Of a DNA stretch of 9,537 nucleotides, positions 1-5,019 are shown piece after piece. Both the position numbers and the translations under genes were made by a program. The notes under the pieces are model-generated. The model worked only from the letters and a program-made list of their open reading frames with translations. It did no database searches and was not told the origin of the DNA. This DNA comes from an uncultured Clostridia bacterium (GTDB lineage: Bacteria > Bacillota > Clostridia > Christensenellales > Borkfalkiaceae), in NCBI GenBank assembly GCA_947589335.1, contig CANPZH010000052.1, positions 1 through 9,537 on the forward strand, given 5' to 3'. Position 1 is the first letter of the stretch, and every line of letters starts with the position of its first letter.

Positions 1-361
1 GAGCGGCCTCCGCATCGGGTTTTTCTCCCTCGTCCCCGAGCTCGACAATCTCACCCTCGCCGAAGCGGGCACGCTCTCCTTCGGAAAGTCCGAACACTGG
101 ACGGCGCCTCCTCCCGATAAGCCCGATGAACCGGATAAGCCCGATACGCCTCCCGATGAACCGGATAAGCCCGATGAGCCCGAAAAGCCCGATACCCCGT
201 CCGACACCCCGTCCGAAACGCCCGGGGACGCCGAACAGCCGTCCGAGACCGAAAAGGGCTGCGGCGGTGCGATCGGGATCTCTTCGGCGGCGGTATGTTC
301 GGCCGTGATCGCAGCGTCTGTCTGCTGCCTGAAAAAGAAAAAGGAGAAAGACGATGAATAA
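1..361 (+). CDS. C-terminal part of an exported, probably surface-anchored protein (5' end outside window)
   Basis: The reading frame is open from base 2 to the TAA at 359-361 and encodes the last 119 residues of a larger protein. The first ~33 residues end in a strand-like stretch (LDNLTLAEAGTLSFG) such as closes a beta-sandwich domain. Residues 36-84 form a Pro/Asp/Glu/Lys linker of PDEPDKPD-type units. Residues 85-119 are a sorting-like tail: KGCGG, a hydrophobic span of about 20 residues with three more Cys, then KKKKEKDDE. This layout is that of a cell-surface protein held by its C-terminus; no LPXTG motif is present. The catalytic or binding part lies upstream and unseen, so its function cannot be named. 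It overlaps the next gene by 8 bp, and its KKKKEK codons contain that gene's AAGGAG ribosome binding site, so the two are translated as one operon. The frame is certain; the anchoring role is inferred. Confidence 0.82.
   Translation, partial: SGLRIGFFSLVPELDNLTLAEAGTLSFGKSEHWTAPPPDKPDEPDKPDTPPDEPDKPDEPEKPDTPSDTPSETPGDAEQPSETEKGCGGAIGISSAAVCSAVIAASVCCLKKKKEKDDE
122..175 (+). repeat. Two perfect 24-bp direct repeats (30-bp period) in the Pro-rich linker
   Basis: The 24 bases at 122-145 recur exactly at 152-175. Each copy encodes PDEPDKPD, and the 30-bp period keeps the frame, so changes in copy number would lengthen or shorten the stalk without breaking the protein. Related, more degenerate units continue to about position 220. 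Confidence 0.85.
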
Positions 362-1661
362 CAAACGGATCGCAGCCATCCTCCTGAGCCTCTGCATGGT
401 ATTCGGCTTCGCCGCCTGCGGAGAGACCTCGTCCGGCAAGGAAGAGCCCGGCGGCCAGACGCCCGTGGAAGACCCCGAAAAGAACCCCGAAAAGGATCCC
501 GAAAAGGATTCGGAGAAAGATCCCGAGAAGGACCCCGAAACCGATCCCGACAAGCCCGAAGATACGGGCGTTTCCGAGCTCACGTTCGAAGAGGATATCC
601 GCGAAGACTACATCAACTGGTTCGGGCGGAACCTCTACAGCGCGCGGGGAGAGTCGGTCGCCTGTAACAATACCGCCTCGGGATTCGAAGTCGCCTTCTA
701 CGGCACCGAGCTCACCTTCGACTATGTCAGCGAAGAGGTCACGCAGAGCCCGGGATTCCTCACGGGGGACTGCTATCTCTGCATCCAGGTCGACGGCTCC
801 GAGGACTACGTGTCGAGTGCGAGCTTTACCCGTCTTCCCCGCCGGCGGAGCGAGGGCAAATTCACCCTCGCCAAGGGCTTGGAGGAGGGACTGCACACCG
901 TCGCGGTCTATAAGGCGACGGAGGCATTCTGCATCACGCTCGAGGTCTTCGGGATCAAGACGGACGGATTCTTCCTCGATCCTCCCGAGAAAAAGGCCCT
1001 CAAGGTGGAGGCGTTCGGAGATTCGATCGTCGCAGGGCGCGGGAGCAACCGCGAACCGGGCGCGACGGAGACGGACGCAAGCCCTCAGGAGAACGGCATG
1101 GCGTCCTATGCGGCATTTGCGGCGCGGGCGCTCGGGGCACAGTACAACACCTTCTGCGTGAGCGGTTCCTGCGTGGGCAATTACTACCACGGCACGGACG
1201 CCAAGGGCAACGAGTACAGCAACGAGGGTGCGGTCGTCATTCCCTCGATGATCGAGAACTATTCTCCCTCGGCGAATGCGATGTATCCCTGGGACTTCTC
1301 CCTCTATCAGCCCGACGTCGTCTTCATCGAGATGGGGACGAACGACATCATCGGGAACTACACCTACCGCTACCGGGACTTCGAAGACCAGCTCCGCACC
1401 AATTATGCGAACTTCATCAAAAAACTCAGGGGCGTGTACCCGTCTGCGAAGATCGTCGCCTGCTGCGGCTCCTTCTCCTATACGAAATACCCCGTCCATC
1501 CCTATAATTCCATCTTTTCCGAGATCGTGAAGGAGTTCGAAGAGGACGGGAACGTCTACTGCTACACCTTTGCATCCCCCTGCAAGAAGGGGCACCCCGC
1601 ATATTCCGAGGCGCAGAGCTTCGGCAACAGTTTAGCGGAGTTCGTCCGCGGGATCCTTTAA
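354..1661 (+). CDS. SGNH/GDSL-family esterase lipoprotein, CE2-like (first of tandem pair)
   Basis: This is a predicted surface lipoprotein of 435 residues that would remove acetyl or similar ester groups from polysaccharide. The signal peptide MNNKRIAAILLSLCMVFGFA leads to a lipobox-like FAAC with the lipidated Cys at 22. Residues 38-70 are a PEKDPEKD-type charged linker. Residues ~75-205 resemble the N-terminal jelly-roll of carbohydrate esterase family 2 (REDYINWFGRN, NNTASGFEVAFYGTEL). The SGNH domain follows: nucleophile Ser224 in FGDSI, block III GTND at 328-331, and His404 in GHP. The Asp usually just before that His is absent, so a Ser-His dyad is likely; some CE2 enzymes are described as working this way. 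The ATG at 354 is chosen because AAGGAG lies 7 nt upstream and the signal peptide starts there. It overlaps the preceding gene by 8 bp. The substrate is unknown; acetylated xylan, mannan or pectin are candidates. Confidence 0.85.
   Translation: MNNKRIAAILLSLCMVFGFAACGETSSGKEEPGGQTPVEDPEKNPEKDPEKDSEKDPEKDPETDPDKPEDTGVSELTFEEDIREDYINWFGRNLYSARGESVACNNTASGFEVAFYGTELTFDYVSEEVTQSPGFLTGDCYLCIQVDGSEDYVSSASFTRLPRRRSEGKFTLAKGLEEGLHTVAVYKATEAFCITLEVFGIKTDGFFLDPPEKKALKVEAFGDSIVAGRGSNREPGATETDASPQENGMASYAAFAARALGAQYNTFCVSGSCVGNYYHGTDAKGNEYSNEGAVVIPSMIENYSPSANAMYPWDFSLYQPDVVFIEMGTNDIIGNYTYRYRDFEDQLRTNYANFIKKLRGVYPSAKIVACCGSFSYTKYPVHPYNSIFSEIVKEFEEDGNVYCYTFASPCKKGHPAYSEAQSFGNSLAEFVRGIL
471..563 (+). repeat. 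Degenerate 12-bp-period linker repeat (P-E-K-D units)
   Basis: Seven or so PEKD/PEKN/SEKD/PETD units follow each other in frame. Third-codon positions vary (gaccccgaaaag, gatcccgaaaag, gatcccgagaag), showing an old, drifting tandem array rather than a fresh expansion. It is a charged, flexible spacer between the lipid anchor and the folded domains. Confidence 0.8.
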
Positions 1662-1671
1662 GGAGGTTTTC

Positions 1672-2880
1672 ATGATCATCGGAAAGATCCTTGCATGTAT
1701 GCTTCCCATTCCGCTCTGTTTTGCGATCTGTTCGGGCTGCGGCTCCGCGCCCGAAGGCCCTGCGGAGCGGCCCGGAGATCACGGCGCCGAGACGCCCGAA
1801 ACACCCGAAACCCCGGAGACGCCCGAAACGCCCGAGGGACCCGCGGAGGGGCCCTCCGAAGAGCTCCTTTCCGAGCTTGTCTTTTCGGAATCTCTCAGGG
1901 AGGAATACGTCAACTGGTACGGCAGAGTCCGTCCGGACGGGGAGAAGACCGATTTTTCCAACTCCGCCTCGGGATTCGAAGTGTCCTTTACGGGCACGCG
2001 CCTGACGGCGACGGTCGTCTCCGCGGAGTCGGCTGCCCCGAACGAGGCGGCGGGGAACGCCTATGCCTACGTCTTTCTCGACGGACAGACCAACTACCGC
2101 CGCGCGGAGAAGATCGAATTCAACAATACGGGGAAGCCGACGGAGTACGTCCTTGCCGATCTTCCCGACGGGGAACACACCGTGCGCCTGATCAAGTGCA
2201 CGGAGCCGAAGTACGGCACCGCCGCGCTCGTCTCGCTCAGGACGGACGGCGGATTCCTGACGCCTCCCCCCAAGCCCGCTTTGAAGTTCGAACTGCTCGG
2301 CGATTCGATCATGAGCGGGAGCGAGTGCATGCGCGGGGGCTCGGGGGCGGACAGCATGCTGACCGAGAGCGAAAATTCTCTCGCGAGCTACGGCTACGTC
2401 GCGGCGAGCCGCCTCAAGGGGCAGATCCATGCGATCACCCGCTCGGGCGCGCTCGTCAGCGGATACAAGGGCTTTCCCGACATTCCGCGCTACTACGACA
2501 ATTACAGCCAGATCGACGACACCCCCTGGGATTTCTCCCGCTACCAACCCGACGTCATCATCCTCGATCTCGGCACGAACGACCGCAACATCTCCGCGCC
2601 GGACAGCCTGATCAGGGAGACTTATCTCGCCTTTTTGCGCCATCTGCGGGAGAAGAACCCGTCGGCGGCGATCGTCTGCTGCGAGGGCGCGATCCTCGAC
2701 AACCTCTCGGAGCTCACCCGCGAGATCGTCGGAACGGTGCGGGCGGAGGGGGATGAATCGGTCTTTTACTTCCATCTCCCCGTGCGGCATACGACGGGGC
2801 ATCCCACCGAAAACGACCACTACGAGAACGGGCTCGCGCTCGCCGTATTTTTGAAAGAAACCTTGGATTTTCTCGCTTGA
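1672..2880 (+). CDS. SGNH/GDSL-family esterase lipoprotein, CE2-like (second of tandem pair)
   Basis: A 402-residue paralogue of the gene before it, with the same build. A hydrophobic signal peptide ends in CFAICSGC; Cys23 after SG is the best lipidation site, Cys20 the alternative. A TPE-repeat linker spans residues 40-55. The CE2-like jelly-roll follows (REEYVNWYGRV, NSASGFEVSFTGTRL), then the SGNH hydrolase with Ser212 in LGDSI, GTND at 301-304 and His377 in TGHP. The segment PWDFSRYQPDVIILDLGTND is nearly identical to its neighbour, which shows a gene duplication, while the linkers are unrelated in sequence. As in the first copy, no Asp stands two or three residues before the His. AGGAGG at 1661-1666 overlaps the upstream stop and lies 5 nt before the ATG, so both copies are co-transcribed. 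The two probably deacetylate different positions or polymers; this is inference. Confidence 0.85.
   Translation: MIIGKILACMLPIPLCFAICSGCGSAPEGPAERPGDHGAETPETPETPETPETPEGPAEGPSEELLSELVFSESLREEYVNWYGRVRPDGEKTDFSNSASGFEVSFTGTRLTATVVSAESAAPNEAAGNAYAYVFLDGQTNYRRAEKIEFNNTGKPTEYVLADLPDGEHTVRLIKCTEPKYGTAALVSLRTDGGFLTPPPKPALKFELLGDSIMSGSECMRGGSGADSMLTESENSLASYGYVAASRLKGQIHAITRSGALVSGYKGFPDIPRYYDNYSQIDDTPWDFSRYQPDVIILDLGTNDRNISAPDSLIRETYLAFLRHLREKNPSAAIVCCEGAILDNLSELTREIVGTVRAEGDESVFYFHLPVRHTTGHPTENDHYENGLALAVFLKETLDFLA
1789..1836 (+). repeat. Degenerate 9-bp-period linker repeat (T-P-E units)
   Basis: Five ETP/TPE units stand in tandem (residues 40-55 of the second esterase). Codon third positions differ among units, so it is a diverged in-frame array forming a Pro-rich spacer behind the lipid anchor. 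Confidence 0.8.
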
Positions 2881-2890
2881 GGCGGGGAGA

Positions 2891-2944
2891 ATCGCTTGCG
2901 ATAAATCGCAAATCCATGTAAAATACATTACGGGGAAAATCCCC
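2891..2944 (+). promoter_or_regulatory. Cluster of short palindromes upstream of the LacI-family gene (candidate operators)
   Basis: Four small inverted repeats with 5-bp arms lie within 54 bp: ATCGC-TT-GCGAT (2891-2902), GCGAT-AA-ATCGC (2898-2909, sharing an arm with the first), ATGTA-AAA-TACAT (2916-2928) and GGGGA-AAA-TCCCC (2932-2944). The first two cover the predicted -35 and the third covers the -10. LacI-family proteins bind palindromes as dimers and often repress their own gene, so autoregulation is the likely meaning. The arms are seen directly; operator function is inferred. Confidence 0.5.
2896..2924 (+). promoter_or_regulatory. Predicted sigma-70-type promoter of the LacI-family gene
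   Basis: TTGCGA (2896-2901) and TAAAAT (2919-2924) are separated by 17 bp, and this is the most AT-rich stretch of the 87-bp gap. The start of transcription would fall near 2931, giving a leader of about 37 nt that contains the AAAGGAG ribosome binding site. No intrinsic terminator for the esterase genes is visible upstream, so read-through into this gene is also possible. Confidence 0.55.
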
Positions 2945-2967
2945 CGGGAACGCAAAGGAGTGATCTT

Positions 2968-4068
2968 ATGCCCACAAGGCCGGAAAACCGAAAAAAGAGG
3001 ATCAGAAGGGAAGACGTTGCGCGCGTCGCCGGCGTCTCTTCCGCGACCGTCTCGTACGTTCTGAACGGAACGAAGCGGCTCTCTTCCGAAGTGGAACAGC
3101 GGGTGCTGGCGGCCGCCCGCGAGCTCAACTATATGCCCGATCTTGTCGCCCGTTCCCTCGCCGGAAGCCGTTCCGGCACGATCGCGCTTCTCACGACGGA
3201 CATCGCCAACGTCTATCAGCTCGAGGTCATCCGGGGGCTGCAGTCGGAGGCGCTGAAACACGACTACGTCGTCATCGTCCTCGACGCATTCGGCAACGCG
3301 GAGCGGTATGTCGAACAGCTCATCGCCCGCCGCGTGGACGGGCTGTTCATCTCGACCGGCCCCGACTTTCTCTCGGACGACCTTCTCGGCAAGCTCCGCG
3401 ACGCAGACATCAAGGTGCTTGCGGACTTCTCGCGCATGACCTTCCTCCCCGAGATCTCCTACATCATGTCCGACCACTACGACGGCATGCTGCAGGCGGT
3501 GCGGCATCTGACCGGGCTCGGGCACACGAAGATCGGCTATCTAAGCGCATTCGACGAGTCGTGCATCTACGACGTCCGTCTGGAGGCATTCCGCGAGGCA
3601 GTCGGGAAATTTTTCGATGAGCCGCCGCGCGTCGTGCTCGGCGAATGGCCCTATTCCTCGACCGAGGAGCTGGGCGAGGGGCTCATGATGCAGATGCTCG
3701 AGCGCTATCCCGAGGTCACGGCCGTCATCGCCACGAACGATCTGATGGCGATCGGCGCGATCAAGGCGATCCGCTCGACCGGCAAATCCGTCCCCGAAGA
3801 CTATTCGGTCATCGGCATCGACAACATCGCGCGGAGTGCGACGAACCGTCCTCCGCTGACGACCATCGACCAGGACGGACGGGCGTTCGGCGCGAAGATC
3901 TTCCACATTCTCAAAGACAGCATCACGAACAACATCACGTCGAGGAACATCGTCCCGATGCGGCTGATCGTGCGCGGCTCCACGGGGATCTGCGCGGGAA
4001 AGGATCCAAAGGATCTTCCCGCCGCCGAAGAACGCTTCGAAGAGCGCTTCGAAGAGCGCGCCGAATAG
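2968..4068 (+). CDS. LacI-family transcriptional regulator
   Basis: A DNA-binding sugar-responsive regulator of 366 residues; typical members have 330-350. After a basic 13-residue lead (ENRKKRIR), residues 14-40 form the LacI helix-turn-helix (REDVARVAGVSSATVSYVLNG), followed by the hinge helix LNYMPDLVARSL at 53-64. Residues 69-340 are a periplasmic-binding-protein-like effector domain, with the family signatures ATNDLMAIGAIKA (255-267), VIGIDNI (281-287), LTTIDQD (297-303) and MRLIVRGST (331-339). AAAGGAG sits 9 nt before the ATG. The C-terminus carries a short extra tail with a duplicated RFEE unit. The gene lies between the esterase operon and the rhamnose region, converging on the DeoR gene. 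The palindromes at its own promoter suggest autoregulation; the effector and other targets cannot be read from sequence. Confidence 0.95.
   Translation: MPTRPENRKKRIRREDVARVAGVSSATVSYVLNGTKRLSSEVEQRVLAAARELNYMPDLVARSLAGSRSGTIALLTTDIANVYQLEVIRGLQSEALKHDYVVIVLDAFGNAERYVEQLIARRVDGLFISTGPDFLSDDLLGKLRDADIKVLADFSRMTFLPEISYIMSDHYDGMLQAVRHLTGLGHTKIGYLSAFDESCIYDVRLEAFREAVGKFFDEPPRVVLGEWPYSSTEELGEGLMMQMLERYPEVTAVIATNDLMAIGAIKAIRSTGKSVPEDYSVIGIDNIARSATNRPPLTTIDQDGRAFGAKIFHILKDSITNNITSRNIVPMRLIVRGSTGICAGKDPKDLPAAEERFEERFEERAE
4033..4056 (+). repeat. Exact 12-bp tandem duplication at the 3' end of the LacI-family gene
   Basis: The 12-mer cgcttcgaagag occurs twice in a row and encodes RFEE-RFEE just before the stop. 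Each unit contains the 8-bp palindrome CTTCGAAG. It lies beyond the last conserved LacI motif, so it is probably a recent slippage event in a dispensable tail. Confidence 0.85.
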
Positions 4069-4104
4069 CGGGTCTTGCCCGCGGCGTCCTTTGAGAGACG
4101 GCAT

Positions 4105-4130
4105 AAAAAAATCCCCGCCGCGGGGCGGGG
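4105..4130 (-). terminator. Intrinsic terminator of the DeoR-family gene
   Basis: Read on the minus strand, a 7-bp GC stem (CCCCGCC, loop CCGC, GGCGGGG) is followed by A and seven T. It begins 12 bp beyond the stop codon of the DeoR gene. The plus-strand side has no T tract, so it serves the minus-strand transcript and does not clearly stop transcription coming from the LacI-family gene. Confidence 0.85.
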
Positions 4131-4142
4131 AGGAGGGCTTGG

Positions 4143-4886
4143 TCAGACGATGATCGGAAGTCCCTTTAAGTCGGAGAGACGGTCTTTCGGGATCTCGTCG
4201 AGCACGACCTTGTCGAACTCGGACAGATCTTTGAAGAGATAGTTCCCTTCCTCGGTGAACTTGGTATGATCGGCAACGAGGATGCGGACCTTCGAACGGT
4301 CGAACACGGTGCGCTTGATGTCCCTCTGGTCGAGGGAGGTCTCATAGGCGCCTCTGCCGATGATCGCCGCGCAGGAGGCGAGCATGAGGTCGAAGTGGAA
4401 ATCGGAGAGCAGCGTGTTCGCCCAGCTCCCCGTGATGGAGATGGCGGTCGTGTCGATCGTCCCTCCGGGGACGATCAGGTTGATCCCCTTGATGCGGGTG
4501 AGACGGAGCGCCGTCTCGAGATTGTTGACGACGACCGTCTTGTTGCTGAGGTTCATGCGCTGGGCGAGCGCGAGCACGGTGGACGAGCTGTCGAGGAAGA
4601 TCGTGCGGTAGTCCGAACGCAGGGCCTTGAGGGCCTTGGTCGCGACGACCTCCTTCTCATAGGCGTTTTCCGTCATACGGACGAAGATGGAGATCTCGTC
4701 CGCCTCTTCGAGGAGAACGGCGCCGCCGTGGTTGCGCCTGAGGAGCCCGATCTCCTGCATCTCGACGAGGCTGCGGCGGATCGTCGCCTCGCTCACATAG
4801 AGCGCGGTCGCCAGTTCCTTGACGGTCGCGGAGCGGTTTTTCTTGAGATAGTTCAGGATCTTCTCCTGACGCGGATTGCTCAGCAT
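4143..4886 (-). CDS. DeoR-family transcriptional regulator, probable repressor of the rhamnose operon
   Basis: This 247-residue protein has the usual DeoR length and plan. Residues 1-56 are the winged helix-turn-helix (RQEKILNYLKKN, VSEATIRRSLVEMQEIGLLRRNHGGA). The normally acidic residue in TIRRDL is Ser39 here. Residues ~75-235 are the DeoRC sugar-phosphate-sensing domain, with LDSSST (99-103), VVNNLE (119-124), PGG (140-142) and DHTKF (206-210). The ATG has AGGTGA 9 nt upstream on the minus strand. It diverges from rhaB across 121 bp. In Bacillus subtilis a DeoR-type protein, RhaR, represses the rhamnose operon and is thought to sense L-rhamnulose-1-phosphate. By position and family this gene is the likely equivalent; I do not assign the symbol because the family alone does not prove the ligand. 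Confidence 0.92.
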   Translation of the reverse strand: MLSNPRQEKILNYLKKNRSATVKELATALYVSEATIRRSLVEMQEIGLLRRNHGGAVLLEEADEISIFVRMTENAYEKEVVATKALKALRSDYRTIFLDSSSTVLALAQRMNLSNKTVVVNNLETALRLTRIKGINLIVPGGTIDTTAISITGSWANTLLSDFHFDLMLASCAAIIGRGAYETSLDQRDIKRTVFDRSKVRILVADHTKFTEEGNYLFKDLSEFDKVVLDEIPKDRLSDLKGLPIIV

Positions 4887-4920
4887 ATAAAACGATCACC
4901 TAACGATTGATTTTGATTAT

Positions 4921-4949
4921 ATTATAGCGATATACAGATTATTTGTCAA
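4921..4949 (-). promoter_or_regulatory. Perfect-consensus sigma-70-type promoter of the DeoR-family gene
   Basis: On the minus strand TTGACA (plus 4944-4949) and TATAAT (plus 4921-4926) match the consensus at all twelve positions, with an ideal 17-bp spacer. Transcription would start near 4914, giving a leader of about 28 nt that contains the AGGTGA ribosome binding site. A repressor gene with so strong a promoter is very probably kept in check, most simply by its own product binding the intergenic region. Confidence 0.85.
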
Positions 4950-4964
4950 CATTTCAAACAAACA

Positions 4965-4993
4965 TGGACAAAAAAAATTTTTTGTGATATGAT
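4965..4993 (+). promoter_or_regulatory. Predicted promoter of the rhaB-rhaA-rhamnosidase operon
   Basis: TGGACA (4965-4970) and TATGAT (4988-4993) are 17 bp apart, ten of twelve positions matching the sigma-70 consensus. The spacer is a run of eight A and six T, likely rigid or bent DNA. Its -35 lies 15 bp from the -35 of the divergent DeoR promoter, so one bound repressor could cover both. Predicted transcription start is near 5000, only about 8 nt before the rhaB ATG. Confidence 0.7.
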
Positions 4994-5005
4994 TAGTCTG
5001 GTGAC

Positions 5006-5019
5006 ATATGAAAACATAT
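5006..5019 (+). promoter_or_regulatory. Palindrome over the rhaB start codon (possible operator)
   Basis: ATATG-AAAA-CATAT has 5-bp perfect arms and includes the ATG at 5008. A related half-site, GATATG, lies at 4986-4991 overlapping the -10. It could be a repressor site or, in RNA, a weak A/U-rich hairpin around the start codon. It may also be chance in AT-rich DNA. Confidence 0.3.

Noticed and set aside
471..563. Linker repeats as a phase-variation switch or CRISPR-like array
   Set aside because: Repeat units here and at 122-175 and 1789-1836 are multiples of three and in frame, with no spacers of constant length, so they cannot switch the frame and are not CRISPR.
51..1595. Long minus-strand open frame (514 codons) opposite the first esterase
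   Set aside because: It is antisense to a gene with signal peptide, lipobox and GDSI/GTND/H motifs. Its product is Arg/Gly/Val-rich with no recognisable domain, as expected of the shadow of a GC-rich gene.
1695..2756. Plus-strand overlapping frame of 353 codons inside the second esterase
   Set aside because: It is out of frame with an intact enzyme, Arg-rich, and has no conserved motif or ribosome binding site.
2932..2944. GGGGAAAATCCCC as terminator of the esterase operon
   Set aside because: The 5-bp stem has only a 3-nt loop and no T run follows; it also lies downstream of the predicted promoter of the LacI gene.
1426..3525. Minus-strand open frame of 699 codons spanning the second esterase and LacI start
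   Set aside because: It crosses two well-supported plus-strand genes and their promoter gap, has low-complexity Arg/Asp/Gly composition and no family motif; it arises from scarce stops in GC-rich DNA.
4266..4910. Plus-strand frame of 214 codons opposite the DeoR gene
   Set aside because: The minus-strand gene has winged-helix and DeoRC motifs, a ribosome binding site, a perfect promoter and a terminator; the plus-strand frame has none of these.
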